The notes: a model not told the origin generated them from the sequence alone. A DNA stretch of 64,000 bases from Azospirillum sp. TSH64 (GCF_003116035.1 NZ_LGQW01000015.1:2082902-2146901), one strand, 5' to 3'. Positions 27,448 through 37,134 are shown, counted from the stretch's first letter. Translations and numbers: made by a program.

Positions 27448-29121
27448 ATGGCGATGGCGACAGACGCGAAGTCCCCCGGCTCCCCGTCCTTCTCACCCCG
27501 CCATCTCTGGGCACGCATCGGCACGACGGGGCTGTTCGCCCTGATCCTCGCGTTGCTGATCGCCCTGCCGATGCTTGCCGTCTTCGTCCAGTCCGCCGGC
27601 GTCTCCACCGATCTGTGGGGGCACATGGCGCGGACGGTGCTTCCCGGCTATATCCTCAACACGGTGATCCTGCTGGGCATCGTCGGAATCGTCACGCTGG
27701 TGACCGGCGTGGCCTGCGCCTGGACCGTCACCATGCACGACTTCCGCGGTCGCGGGATCCTGCAATGGCTGCTGCTGCTGCCGCTGGCGATGCCGGCCTA
27801 TGTGCTGGCCTACACCTACACCGACTTCCTGCAATTTGCCGGACCGTTGCAGTCCTTCCTGCGCGCCACCTTCGGCTGGCGGCGCGGCGACTATTGGTTC
27901 CCGGACATCCACACCGCCTGGGGCGCCGGACTGGTGCTGTCGTCTGTGCTGTATCCTTACGTCTATGTCCTGACCCGCGCCGCCTTCCTCGAACAATCGG
28001 TCTGCGTGCTGGAAGCCAGCCGCACGCTGGGCTGCACCGCCTTCGGCGCCTTCCGCCGGGTGGCACTGCCGCTCGCCCGCCCGGCGCTGGTGGCCGGGGT
28101 CGGCTATGCGCTGATGGAGACGCTGGCCGACTTCGGTGCGGTCCGCTATTTCGGCATCGACACCTTCACCGTCGGCATCTACCGCACATGGTTCGCGCTG
28201 GGCGATCCGGCCGCGGCGGCGCAGTTGGCGGCCGTCCTGCTGCTGGTGGTGCTGGCGCTGGTCGGGCTGGAACGGCTGTCGCGCGGCAAGATGCGCTTCC
28301 ACCAGACCACCGGCCGCTACCGCGCCCTGCCCGCCCCGCGCCTGTCGGCCCGCGGCACAACGGTGGCGTGGATCGTTTGCCTGACGCCGGTGCTGTTCGG
28401 CTTCCTGCTGCCGGGTGCCGTGCTGATCCGCATGATCCTGCGCGGCGGCACCGAACTGACGCTTGCCCGCTTCACCGACCTGACCGTGAACACCTTCATC
28501 CTGGGCGCCAGCGGCGCGGCTCTGGTCGTCGCGGTGGCGCTGATGGTGATCCATGGCGTGCGCCATGATCGCAGCGGCTTCGCCACCGGCGCCGCACGCC
28601 TCGCCTCGCTCGGCTATGCCACGCCGGGCACGGTGATCGCCGTCGGCATCCTCATCACCGTCGGTCTGACGCGCGACTGGACCGGCTGGCCGATGGGGGC
28701 GATCCTCGGCACCACCATCGCCGGCATCCTCTACGGCTACCTGATCCGCTTCTTCGTCGTCGCCTATGGGCCGCTGGAGTCGGGCTTCGCCAAGATCGGC
28801 CCGAATCTGGAAGGGGCGGCGCGCTCGCTCGGGCACACGCCGTTGCAGGTGTTGCGCCGGGTCCATCTGCCGCTGCTGCGCCCCAGCCTGCTGAGCGCCG
28901 CCATGCTGGTCTTCGTCGACATCACGAAGGAGCTGCCGGCGACGATGATCCTGCGGCCCTTCAACTTCGACACGCTGGCGATCGAGGCCTTCCGCATGGC
29001 CTCCACTGAGCGTTTGGACGATGCCGCCCTGCCCGCCCTGGTGATCGTTCTGGTCGGCCTCGCCCCGGTCATCTATCTCAGCCGCACCATCGCGGCGTCG
29101 CGGCCTGGGCACCGCGACTGA
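27448..29121 (+). CDS. Iron(III) ABC transporter permease (FbpB type)
   Basis: This 557-residue protein has about 12 transmembrane helices arranged as two fused permease domains. Each has the cytoplasmic EAA loop: EASRTLGCTAFGAFRRVALPLARPALV in the first half and EGAARSLGHTPLQVLRRVHLPLLRPSLL in the second. The fused layout and sequence (LPLAMPAYVLAYTYTDFLQFAGPLQ, LADFGAVRYFGIDTFTVGIYRTWF, DITKELPATMILRPFNFDTLA) are those of ferric-iron permeases of the FbpB/SfuB family. ATG 27448 is chosen because GAGGA lies at 27434-27438. The matching ATPase and binding protein are probably those at 35028-36110 and 36112-37134. It converges on the antiporter with 3 bases between. Confidence 0.9.
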   Translation: MAMATDAKSPGSPSFSPRHLWARIGTTGLFALILALLIALPMLAVFVQSAGVSTDLWGHMARTVLPGYILNTVILLGIVGIVTLVTGVACAWTVTMHDFRGRGILQWLLLLPLAMPAYVLAYTYTDFLQFAGPLQSFLRATFGWRRGDYWFPDIHTAWGAGLVLSSVLYPYVYVLTRAAFLEQSVCVLEASRTLGCTAFGAFRRVALPLARPALVAGVGYALMETLADFGAVRYFGIDTFTVGIYRTWFALGDPAAAAQLAAVLLLVVLALVGLERLSRGKMRFHQTTGRYRALPAPRLSARGTTVAWIVCLTPVLFGFLLPGAVLIRMILRGGTELTLARFTDLTVNTFILGASGAALVVAVALMVIHGVRHDRSGFATGAARLASLGYATPGTVIAVGILITVGLTRDWTGWPMGAILGTTIAGILYGYLIRFFVVAYGPLESGFAKIGPNLEGAARSLGHTPLQVLRRVHLPLLRPSLLSAAMLVFVDITKELPATMILRPFNFDTLAIEAFRMASTERLDDAALPALVIVLVGLAPVIYLSRTIAASRPGHRD

Positions 29122-29124
29122 CCG

Positions 29125-31014
29125 TCAGACCTCCGTGCGGCTTTCCACCCGCTCTTCATGACGAGCCTCCGCCGCCGGCATGCCCTGCCGGCACGCCCGC
29201 TGCTTTTCGCGTTCCTTCCAGCGGCGAAAGGACTGCTCGTTCCACCAGCCGCGCAGCCGCCCGCCGATATCGATGAGCCGCTGATAGAGCGGCCGGCGGC
29301 GGCTGGTCACGCGGGCCGGCTCCAGCGCCAAGCCGACGGAGGTGATGATGTTGTCCTCCATGTCGCGCACGATCAGCTCGACGCCGCCCATGCGCACCCG
29401 GTCGCCCAACTCGCAGGAGCCGCCGAACTCGTTGCGCAGCAGATCGCTCAACGTCAGCCGCGCGTTGGGCAACGACAGCGGCAGCCCGTACATCTCGGCG
29501 ATCTGCTCTACCGTCGCGTCCGGGCTCAGCACCAGATCGCCGTAGAATTCCCGGTCGTTCTGGTCGAGCGCCCGGCTGCCGCCATAGAGCCTGTCGATCA
29601 GGGTCAGCCGGTGCTGCGGCGTGAAGAGATAAACATGGTCGCCGGGCTGCAACGGCTTCGCCTTGTGCAGTGGCACCACCGCACCCGAGCGGATGACCAG
29701 CGACGGCTTGGCCCAGCGCGGCATGCGCTGCCCCCTGGCCGCCGGGCTCTTGGCGTGGACGGTGTAGGCGACCAGTTCCTGGTCGGCATTGCCGGGAAGC
29801 TCCAGTTCCACGCGCTCCACCGGGCCGCGGCGCGGCGGCACGATCAGTTCCAGCGCCCGCGCCATCGTACCGATGGTCGAGCCCTGCACCAGCAGCGACA
29901 CCACCACGACGATGAAGGCGGTGTTGAAGATCAACTGCCCGTTCTCCAGCCCGCCCAGCACCGGCACCAGCGCCAGCAGGAGCGATACCGCACCGCGCAA
30001 GCCGACCCAGGCGATGAAGCTGGTCTCCCGCACCGAGAAGCGGAAGGGCAGCAGGCACATCCACACCGCGGCAGGGCGGGCGACGACGATCAGCACGAAC
30101 GCCACACCCAGCGCCGGCAGGATCATCCCGGCGAATTCCCGCGGCGTGGCGAGCAGCCCCAGCATCACGAACATGACGATCTGGCTGAGCCAGGTCAGCC
30201 CGGCATGGAAACGCCGCAGTTCAAGCGCACCGCGCAGCTTGACGTTGCCGGCATAGAGCCCGGCGGCATAGACGGCGAGATAGCCGCTGCCGCCCATGAC
30301 GTTGGTGACGGCGAAGATGAACAGGGCGAAGGTCAGCGTCACCACCGGATTCAGCCCGGCTTCGAAATTCGCCTTGTTGATGAAGGTCACCAGCAGCCAG
30401 CCGCCGGCCAGCCCCATCACCCCGCCCAACGAAAAAGCCAGCACCAGCTCGCCGACAATGGCGATTGGGGACGCCAGACCGTGGGTCGCCGCCTCCACCA
30501 GCAGGATGGTCACCATGATGGCGACCGGGTCGTTGCTGCCCGATTCGATTTCCAGGGTGGAGCGGACACGGTCGCGGAGCGTGATGCCGCCAACGCGCAG
30601 CAGGAAGAAGACCGCCGCCGCGTCGGTGGAGCTGCACGCTGCTCCGACCAGCAGCGCCTCCCCCCAGGCCAGCCCCATCAGGTAATGGGCGGCGATCCCC
30701 ACCACGCCGGTGGTCACCGCCACCCCGACCGTCGCCAGCGTCATCGCCGGCCAGGCTGCGGCCTTGTAGCTGGCGAGCTTGGTATCGAACCCGCTTTCAA
30801 ACAGGATCACGGCCAGCGCCATCGATCCGATCAGGAAGGCGGAGCCGGCATCGTTGAAGGAGATGTGGCCGATCCCGTCCTCGCCGGCCAGCAGGCCGAT
30901 GCCGAGGAAGATCAGCAGCAGCGGCGCACCGACCCGCAAAGCAAGATAGCTGGTCAGCACACTGACGATCAGCAGGGTCGATCCGATGAGGATGATGTAG
31001 CTGACCGCCTCCAT
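29125..31014 (-). CDS. Potassium/proton antiporter, NhaP2/CvrA type
   Basis: This 629-residue protein has 12-13 transmembrane helices in the first ~390 residues, with the CPA1 exchanger motifs GIGLLAGEDGIG, ACSSTDAAAVFFLL and ESGSNDPVAIM (the acidic pair in the ion site) and GLRGAVSLLLALVP. A TrkA-C/RCK_C domain follows at about 400-490 (YTVHAKSPAARGQRMPRWAKPSLVIRSGAVVPLHKAKPLQPGDHVYLFTP), then a CorC/HlyC-like end at about 500-590. This order is the one seen in NhaP2, which exports K+ or Na+ for protons at the inner membrane. No partner gene is adjacent. Confidence 0.92.
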   Translation of the reverse strand: MEAVSYIILIGSTLLIVSVLTSYLALRVGAPLLLIFLGIGLLAGEDGIGHISFNDAGSAFLIGSMALAVILFESGFDTKLASYKAAAWPAMTLATVGVAVTTGVVGIAAHYLMGLAWGEALLVGAACSSTDAAAVFFLLRVGGITLRDRVRSTLEIESGSNDPVAIMVTILLVEAATHGLASPIAIVGELVLAFSLGGVMGLAGGWLLVTFINKANFEAGLNPVVTLTFALFIFAVTNVMGGSGYLAVYAAGLYAGNVKLRGALELRRFHAGLTWLSQIVMFVMLGLLATPREFAGMILPALGVAFVLIVVARPAAVWMCLLPFRFSVRETSFIAWVGLRGAVSLLLALVPVLGGLENGQLIFNTAFIVVVVSLLVQGSTIGTMARALELIVPPRRGPVERVELELPGNADQELVAYTVHAKSPAARGQRMPRWAKPSLVIRSGAVVPLHKAKPLQPGDHVYLFTPQHRLTLIDRLYGGSRALDQNDREFYGDLVLSPDATVEQIAEMYGLPLSLPNARLTLSDLLRNEFGGSCELGDRVRMGGVELIVRDMEDNIITSVGLALEPARVTSRRRPLYQRLIDIGGRLRGWWNEQSFRRWKEREKQRACRQGMPAAEARHEERVESRTEV

Positions 31015-31133
31015 AAGCCCCGCACGCCGTTCTTATTGGGCCGCCATCCGGCGGAACTCCTTGATTTTGACGGCAACTCCCCACATCCGCAAGGAGTAGG
31101 ACCCGGAGGCGGTCATTCGGATAGGCTGTACGC

Positions 31134-31640
31134 TTACGATACCAGTCTCCAGCTTCCGTCAGCCTGACGGCAGGCCGTGCCGCGCGCGACCTCGGTCCTG
31201 CCCTCGATAACGACCGTATGATTGTAGTCGCGGCAGGTCTGGCCGTCGGTGCCCTGATAGGTCCTCACCGGCTGGATAGTGCCGCTGTTGCCGGACTGCG
31301 GGTTGTTCCAGGTGATGGTCTGGTTGTTGGCGACCGCGCGCTCCTCCGCGTCCGACGCGCGGTTCTGGTCGGCGGGACTGAAGTGCCGGGCCAGCTGCTG
31401 TCCGGCATAGGCACCGACCAGCGTGCCGATGGCCGTCGTCGCCAGCTTGCCCGCGCCACCGCCGAAGCGCGAGCCAAGCAGGCCGCCGGCGACGGCGCCA
31501 CCCAGCGTGCCGACGGTCTCCGACGTGTTCATCCCGCCGATGCCGCCGCCGCTGTTGTTGCCGGTCTGGCAGGCGCCGAGCGACAAAGCCGCGACCGCGG
31601 CGATGGCCGTGACGCGCAACCTGTTGGTCATGGTCCGCAT
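31134..31640 (-). CDS. Glycine-zipper lipoprotein, 17 kDa surface-antigen-like
   Basis: This 168-residue protein has a lipoprotein signal with lipobox LSLGAC. A glycine-zipper segment follows (GTLGGAVAGGLLGSRFGGGAGKLATTAIGTLVGAYAGQQLA). The C-terminal domain (AVANNQTITWNNPQSGNSGTIQPVRTYQGTDGQTCRDYNHTVVIEGRTEVARGTACRQADGSWRLVS) matches the RT0821/Lpp0805 surface-protein family, relatives of the rickettsial 17 kDa antigen. It is probably anchored in the outer membrane; role unknown. GGGGGA upstream supports the start at 31640; Met at 31628 is possible. Confidence 0.85.
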   Translation of the reverse strand: MRTMTNRLRVTAIAAVAALSLGACQTGNNSGGGIGGMNTSETVGTLGGAVAGGLLGSRFGGGAGKLATTAIGTLVGAYAGQQLARHFSPADQNRASDAEERAVANNQTITWNNPQSGNSGTIQPVRTYQGTDGQTCRDYNHTVVIEGRTEVARGTACRQADGSWRLVS

Positions 31641-31801
31641 GGTGGTTCCCCCGTATCAACGTTTCACGGTTAAAGTCCGGTCAACGCTTATGGAGAGAAG
31701 AAGTTCCCCCAAAGAAGCAGGACCAAAAGATCAGGGGGCGATGGAAGCAAAATGCGTTTTCGCGTGTTTAGAGACCGAACAGTCAACACGTGGAGGGTAG
31801 T

Positions 31802-31984
31802 ATGATGTCCCGTTTGCGTCTGATCGGTGCGGTGTTCGCGCTCCTTTCCGTCACCGCCTGCTCAACTGGCGGCGTGGTCGGCGGTGCGGCCGGTGCGGCC
31901 GGCGGATACGCCGTGGACGGTACCCGCGGCGCCGTGATCGGCGGTCTGGGCGGTGCGGCGCTGGGCACCGCCATCGATCACTAA
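31802..31984 (+). CDS. Small glycine-zipper lipoprotein
   Basis: This 60-residue protein reads MMSRLRLIGAVFALLSVTAC and continues STGGVVGGAAGAAGGYAVDGTRGAVIGGLGGAALGTAIDH. A lipobox (SVTAC) is followed at once by a Gly-zipper hairpin, as in osmotically inducible lipoproteins of the OsmB type. GGAGGG at 31792-31797 serves ATG 31802 or 31805. It faces away from the larger glycine-zipper lipoprotein gene on the other strand, so the two may share a regulatory region of about 160 bases. Confidence 0.78.
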   Translation: MMSRLRLIGAVFALLSVTACSTGGVVGGAAGAAGGYAVDGTRGAVIGGLGGAALGTAIDH

Positions 31985-32003
31985 GACTGGCCGCCAAAAG
32001 GCC

Positions 32004-33068
32004 TCAGTCGCGCACCGGTGCACGCGTCGATTCGCGCGGACCGGTGGCGAAGACGGCGAGCGCGTCGTGCAGTTCCGGCAGGACGCGCTCCACCGCCGCC
32101 TCACCCTCGCGGATGCAATCGTCGGCCCGGTCGAACTCGGTCAGCCCGATGTGACCCAGCCGCGGCACGATGTGCACGTCCGGCGGATCGCCGGCAAGCC
32201 GTGACCGGGTGATGCGGTCGGTGACGATGCTGAGCGACGAGACCATCACGCCGAACAGGCTCGGCCCCTCATAGTCGCGGCGGAAGATCCGCCGCGTCAG
32301 GGCGCCGATGCCGCTCGGCGCGCGATGGCCCGGCGTCTCGTCCTCGACCAAGCGCAACAGGTCGAAACCGGCGGCGGTCGGCACGCTCGATCCGGGCTTG
32401 CGCGCCTTGCCGAGGATATCGCCGGCCAGATTGACGGCGATCACCATCTGCGCGCCCAGCGCCCGGCAGGCCGACACCGGCACCGGGTTGACCAGCGCAC
32501 CGTCGATCATCCAGCGCCCGTCGATGGACGCCGGCGGAAACACCCCCGGCAGCGAGAAGGACGCCCGCATGGCGTCGACCAGTTCGCCGCGTTGCAGCCA
32601 CACCTCGTGGCCGGTCACCAGATCGGTGGTGACGGCGGCATAGGGGCATGGCAGTTCCTCGATCCGTACGTCGCCCAGATGCAGGCGCAATTCGGCCAGC
32701 AGCCGGTCGCCGCTGATCAGTCCGCCGCTCTGGCGCAGCCGCAGATCCAGATAGCCGACGATCTTCATCCGGGTCAGCGTGCGCACCCACTCTTCCAGCG
32801 TGTCGAGCTTTCCAGCCAGATGGACGCCCCCCACGAGCGCCCCGACAGAGGAGCCGCAGACGATGTCGGCCTCGATGCCATAGCGCTTCAGCGCCCGCAG
32901 CACCCCGATATGCGCCCAGCCGCGCGCCACGCCGCCGCCCAGCGCAAGACCGATGCGCGGACGCCGCGCGCTCCCGCCACCATTGTTACCGGCAGTGTTG
33001 ACGCCATTGATGCCGCCATTCAGGCTGGTTCCATTCGGCATTGGCCTTCCCCCCATCCCCGGCGGCAC
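32004..33068 (-). CDS. Patatin-like phospholipase (RssA-like)
   Basis: This 354-residue protein has the patatin order. The oxyanion glycine-rich loop is GLALGGGVARGWAHIGVL (about 40-57), the nucleophile elbow is GSSVG with S74, and the catalytic Asp is D189 in MIDGALVNP. Together these form the Ser-Asp dyad of cytosolic phospholipase A2-like hydrolases. Sequence flow resembles bacterial RssA/YlbK. The first ~33 residues are Gly/Asn-rich and not conserved. The start at 33068 is a GTG; the Met at 33041 (MPNGTS) may be the real one. The lipid substrate and cell location are not evident. Confidence 0.88.
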   Translation of the reverse strand: MPPGMGGRPMPNGTSLNGGINGVNTAGNNGGGSARRPRIGLALGGGVARGWAHIGVLRALKRYGIEADIVCGSSVGALVGGVHLAGKLDTLEEWVRTLTRMKIVGYLDLRLRQSGGLISGDRLLAELRLHLGDVRIEELPCPYAAVTTDLVTGHEVWLQRGELVDAMRASFSLPGVFPPASIDGRWMIDGALVNPVPVSACRALGAQMVIAVNLAGDILGKARKPGSSVPTAAGFDLLRLVEDETPGHRAPSGIGALTRRIFRRDYEGPSLFGVMVSSLSIVTDRITRSRLAGDPPDVHIVPRLGHIGLTEFDRADDCIREGEAAVERVLPELHDALAVFATGPRESTRAPVRD

Positions 33069-33218
33069 CGATGTTCGCCGCCCCGATCGTCAGCATCCTC
33101 GTACGGAATCGGTAAAGGAAGCCTGTAACCAGCACCGGCGGCGGCACGTCGACCGGTGGACAAAGCCGAAGCCCATGGGCTAAGCCATCCCCATCGGACA
33201 AGATGATCGGATGCGACC

Positions 33219-35006
33219 GTGACGAACAAGAGCGGCAAGCCCCTGCGCCTGGATGCGGCGACCGAACGGCTGGCGGCCCGGATGTGGCGCGAATGGGTGC
33301 GGCCCTATCGCGGCAAGCTGCTGATGTCCTTCGTACTGATGGCGGTGGTGGCGGCGACCACCGGCGCCTATCCGCTGCTGATCGACCGGTCCTATGCCAT
33401 GTTCTCCGCCCAGGACCGCGGCATGCTGCTGGTGATCCCGCTCGCCATCGTGGCGGTGACGATCATCAAGGGCGTGTCGCTCTATTCCCAGACGGTGGTG
33501 ACCAGCGACATCGTCCAGCGCATCATCGCCGACGTCCGGCTGGCGATGTTCACGCACCTGCAAACCGCCGACATGGCGCAGCTTCACGCCACCCCCACCG
33601 GGTCGCTGACCTCGCGCTTCATCAACGACGTCGATCTGATCCGCAACGCGCTGACCCGGACGCTGACCGGGCTGGTGCGTGACATCCTGACGGTGATCGC
33701 GCTCGTCGGGTCGATGTTCTATCTCGACTGGCTGCTGTCGCTGATCGTCTTCATCATCTATCCCATTGCCGCCGTTCCCATCGTGCGGATCGGCAAGCGC
33801 CTGCGCCGTGTCTCCCGCGACACCCAGGCGCAGATGGGCGACATGACCTCGCTGCTGACCGAAAGCCTGTCGGGCGCGCGCATGGTCAAGACCTACAACC
33901 TCGAAGACTATGAGCGCGCCCGCGCCGGCCGCGCCTTCCACGAGAACTATCTGCTGACGATGAAGGCGGTGCGCGCCCGGTCGCGCATCGACCCGATGAT
34001 GGAGGTGCTGGGCGGCGTCGCGGTGGCCGGCGTGATCGCCTTCGCCGGCTATCGCATGACGATGGGCGAAGGCTCGGTCGGCGCCTTCTCCGGCTTCGTC
34101 GGCGCGCTGCTGATGGCGGCCCAGCCGGTGCGCGCCATCGGCACGCTGAACGCCGCCTTGCAGGAAGGGCTTGCCGCCGCCCAGCGCATCTTCGAACTGC
34201 TGGACCAGCAGCCGACCATCATCGAGCAGCCGGGCGCCAAGCCGCTCTCCGTCTCCACGGGCGCCGTTGCGCTCCGCGGCGTCCGCTTCTCCTACGAGGC
34301 CGGGGCCGACACGCTGAAGGGCATCGACCTCGACGTGCCGGCCGGCAGCACGGTGGCGCTGGTCGGGCGCAGCGGCGCCGGCAAATCGACTGTCTTCAAC
34401 CTGATCCCCCGCCTCTACGACGTGACGGGGGGCGAGGTGCTGATCGATGGCCAGGATGTCCGCGGCGCCACCCTGCGCAGCCTGCGCGGTGCCGTGTCCA
34501 TCGTCAGCCAGGACACGGTCCTGTTCAACGACACGGTGCGGGCGAACATCTGCTTCGGCCGGCTCAATGCCGGGATGGATGATGTGATCGCCGCCGCCAA
34601 GGCAGCCGCCGCGCACGACTTCGTGTCGAAGCTGCCGGAGGGCTATGACACGGTGATCGGCGACCGCGGCGTGAAGCTGTCGGGCGGCGAGCGCCAGCGT
34701 CTGGCGCTGGCCCGCGCCTTCCTGAAGGACGCGCCGATCCTGCTGCTGGACGAGGCGACCAGCGCGCTGGACAGCGAATCGGAACGTCTGGTGCAGGCGG
34801 CGCTTGAACGTCTGACGGAGGGGCGCACGACGCTGGTGATCGCCCACCGTCTGGCGACGGTGCGCAATGCCGACCGGATCGTGGTGATGGAAGGCGGCCG
34901 CATTATCGAACAGGGCCCGCACGAGGCACTGCTGGCCGCCGACGGGGCCTATGCCCGGCTGTGCCGGCTGCAATTCGGCGAGGACGAGGTGCGGGCGGGG
35001 GCCTGA
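33219..35006 (+). CDS. ABC exporter, fused permease-ATPase (MsbA family)
   Basis: This 595-residue half-transporter has six transmembrane helices in residues 30-310. The ATPase carries Walker A GRSGAGKST (about 386), the signature LSGGERQRLALARAF, Walker B ILLLDEATSALD and the H-loop VIAHRL. Overall wording (QTVVTSDIVQRIIADVRLAMFTHLQ, SRFINDVDLIRNAL) matches MsbA/lipid A exporter-like proteins common in Alphaproteobacteria. Lipid A-core is the usual substrate, but related exporters carry other lipids or drugs, so the name msbA is not asserted. GTG 33219 is the start used; the frame begins MTNKSGKPL. It converges on the iron transporter ATPase. Confidence 0.9.
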   Translation: MTNKSGKPLRLDAATERLAARMWREWVRPYRGKLLMSFVLMAVVAATTGAYPLLIDRSYAMFSAQDRGMLLVIPLAIVAVTIIKGVSLYSQTVVTSDIVQRIIADVRLAMFTHLQTADMAQLHATPTGSLTSRFINDVDLIRNALTRTLTGLVRDILTVIALVGSMFYLDWLLSLIVFIIYPIAAVPIVRIGKRLRRVSRDTQAQMGDMTSLLTESLSGARMVKTYNLEDYERARAGRAFHENYLLTMKAVRARSRIDPMMEVLGGVAVAGVIAFAGYRMTMGEGSVGAFSGFVGALLMAAQPVRAIGTLNAALQEGLAAAQRIFELLDQQPTIIEQPGAKPLSVSTGAVALRGVRFSYEAGADTLKGIDLDVPAGSTVALVGRSGAGKSTVFNLIPRLYDVTGGEVLIDGQDVRGATLRSLRGAVSIVSQDTVLFNDTVRANICFGRLNAGMDDVIAAAKAAAAHDFVSKLPEGYDTVIGDRGVKLSGGERQRLALARAFLKDAPILLLDEATSALDSESERLVQAALERLTEGRTTLVIAHRLATVRNADRIVVMEGGRIIEQGPHEALLAADGAYARLCRLQFGEDEVRAGA

Positions 35007-35027
35007 GGCCTCCCGCCCACATCCCCG

Positions 35028-36110
35028 TTACCCTGCCGGAAACACCATCGCCCGCTCGGCGGCCATCGCGGCGGACAGTTCCTCGCCGGCCCGCACGTCG
35101 ACATGGCCGGGCAGGCGCGCATGGATCTCCGATCCGGCCAGATCCAGGCACACCCGCGTCGCCGGCCCGAGGAAGCTGGAATGGCGCACCCGCACCGGAA
35201 CGGCGTCGGGCCGTGTGCCCGGTGGAAGCAGTTCCAGATCCTCGACCCGGCAGGCGACCTCGACCTTCGTTCCACCGGGCAGGCCGGGGGCCATGATCCG
35301 GCCGAGCGGTGTGACGATCTGCCCGTCGCGCACCGTCGCTTCGAAACGGTTCACTTCGCCGAACAGGCGGGCGACGAAGCTGCTGGCCGGGCGCTGATAG
35401 AGGGTCACCGGCGTGTCGGCCTGGACGATGCGCCCGGCCTCCATCACCACGACGCGGTTGCCCATCTCCATCGCCTCTTCCGGGTCATGGGTGACGACGA
35501 CGGTGGCGATGCCGCTGGCACGGATGATCCGCACCACCTCCTCCCGCACCGACCGGCGAAGCTGCTCGTCCAGTGCGGAGAACGGCTCGTCCAGCAGCAG
35601 GACCTTGGGGTCGCGCGCCATGGCGCGGGCCAGCGCCACCCGCTGCTGCTGGCCGCCCGACAGGGTGTGCGGGTAGGCGTTGGCATAGCGGGCGAGCGCC
35701 ATGGTCTCCAGCAACTCCTCCACCCGGCGCTTCCGTTCGGCGCGCGGCCGGTCGGTCTGACCGAAGGCGATGTTGCCCGCCACCGTCAGGTGCGGGAACA
35801 GCGCGAAGTCCTGGAACATCATGCCGACCGGCCGCTTTTCCGGCGGCAGCGACCGGCCCGCGGTGGCGAGCACCTGCCCATCCACCGCGATCTCGCCCTT
35901 CTGAACCGCCTCGAGCCCACTGATCAGGCGCAGCAAGGTCGACTTGCCGCAACCGGACGGGCCGACGATGCACACCACCTCGCGCGGGGCGACCGATAGC
36001 GAGACGCCGTCGACCGCCGTCACGCCGCTGTCGGCGCGACCGTAACGGTGGGTGATGCTGGAGAGGACGACCGAGGGGGACAGGGCGGACGGGGAAAGGG
36101 CTTCTGTCAT
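35028..36110 (-). CDS. Iron(III) ABC transporter ATP-binding protein (FbpC type)
   Basis: This 360-residue ATPase has Walker A GPSGCGKST, Q-loop MMFQDFALFPHLTV, signature LSGGQQQRVALARAM, Walker B VLLLDEPFSALD and H-loop VVTHD. A C-terminal TOBE-like regulatory part follows (about 240-360). The pattern fits the FbpC/SfuC/PotA group. Its start, 36110, lies 1 base after the end of the binding-protein gene, so they form one operon. The transporter lacks a permease here; the FbpB-type permease at 27448-29121 is the probable partner. Confidence 0.9.
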   Translation of the reverse strand: MTEALSPSALSPSVVLSSITHRYGRADSGVTAVDGVSLSVAPREVVCIVGPSGCGKSTLLRLISGLEAVQKGEIAVDGQVLATAGRSLPPEKRPVGMMFQDFALFPHLTVAGNIAFGQTDRPRAERKRRVEELLETMALARYANAYPHTLSGGQQQRVALARAMARDPKVLLLDEPFSALDEQLRRSVREEVVRIIRASGIATVVVTHDPEEAMEMGNRVVVMEAGRIVQADTPVTLYQRPASSFVARLFGEVNRFEATVRDGQIVTPLGRIMAPGLPGGTKVEVACRVEDLELLPPGTRPDAVPVRVRHSSFLGPATRVCLDLAGSEIHARLPGHVDVRAGEELSAAMAAERAMVFPAG

Positions 36111-36111
36111 C

Positions 36112-37134
36112 TTACTTCCAGCCGGCACGGTCCATGATGCGCAGCGCCTGCGGCGTGTGGGCGGCGAAGGAGGCGGCATTCACCTCGGCCGCCTTGAAGC
36201 TGCCGAGCTTCACCAGCTCCGGATGCGGCTGGACCGCCGGGTTGACCGGATATTCCATGTTGCCGTCGGCGAACTGGCGCTGCGCCTCCGGGCTCAGCAG
36301 ATATTCCAGCAGCTTGCGGGCATTCTCCTGGTTCTTGGAGGTCTTCACCACGCCGGCGCCGCTGAGGTTCACATGGGTGCCGCGGTTGCCCTGGTTGGGG
36401 AAGATGACGCCGATCTTGGACGCGATCTCACGGTCCTCCTGCTTGGCCGAGGTGATCATCTTGCCGACATAATAGGTGTTGGCGATGGCGAGATCGCCTT
36501 CGCCGACCGCGACCGCCTTGATCTGGTCGGTGTCGCCGCCCTGCGGCGGGCGGGCGAGGTTGGCGACGAGGCCCTTCACCCACTCCTCCGTCTTCTCCTC
36601 GCCCAGCGCTTCGATCATCGAGGCGGTCAGGGCCAGGCTGTAGGGATGGGTGCCGCTGCGGGTCAGCACGCGGTGCTTCCATTCCGGCTTGGCGAGATCC
36701 TCGTAGTCCTTGATCTGCTCCGGCTTCACCCGGTCACGGGCATAGACGACGATGCGGGCGCGGCTGGACAGGCCCCACCAGGCGCCGTTCGGGTCGCGCA
36801 GGTTGGCCGGGACCTTGATCGCATCGAGCTGAGGCGAGGTGACGGAGCCGAGCAGCCCTTCCTTGGCGGCAGCGGCCAGACGGCCGGCATCGACGGTGAT
36901 GAACAGATCGGCCGGGCTGCTGGCGCCTTCCGACTTCATGCGCTGGATCAGTTCGTCGTGGTTGCCTTCAATAATGTTGACCTTGATCCCGGTCGACTTG
37001 GTGAAGGTTTCATAGATCGCGCGGTCGGTATTGTAATGTCGGGAATTGTAGACATTGACTTCCTGCGCTTGCACGGAAAAGGCGGTCAAGGCACCGACGG
37101 CAAAAGCGACCCCAGCGATCTTATCGATGAACAT
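36112..37134 (-). CDS. Periplasmic iron(III)-binding protein (FbpA/FutA type)
   Basis: This 340-residue protein has a signal peptide (MFIDKIAGVAFAVGALTAFSVQAQ). It continues EVNVYNSRHYNTDRAIYETFTKSTGIKVNIIEG, the standard opening of ferric-ion-binding proteins with iron-ligand Tyr in the YNSRHY region. The C-lobe motif IANTYYVGKM holds the paired Tyr ligands. It captures Fe3+ in the periplasm and delivers it to the FbpB/FbpC system. It is the first gene of the two-gene operon. An A/T-rich palindrome upstream may be an iron-responsive operator. Confidence 0.94.
   Translation of the reverse strand: MFIDKIAGVAFAVGALTAFSVQAQEVNVYNSRHYNTDRAIYETFTKSTGIKVNIIEGNHDELIQRMKSEGASSPADLFITVDAGRLAAAAKEGLLGSVTSPQLDAIKVPANLRDPNGAWWGLSSRARIVVYARDRVKPEQIKDYEDLAKPEWKHRVLTRSGTHPYSLALTASMIEALGEEKTEEWVKGLVANLARPPQGGDTDQIKAVAVGEGDLAIANTYYVGKMITSAKQEDREIASKIGVIFPNQGNRGTHVNLSGAGVVKTSKNQENARKLLEYLLSPEAQRQFADGNMEYPVNPAVQPHPELVKLGSFKAAEVNAASFAAHTPQALRIMDRAGWK

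Noticed and set aside
28317-28586. Second gene inside the iron permease on the minus strand
   Set aside because: Wholly antisense within a clear permease gene.
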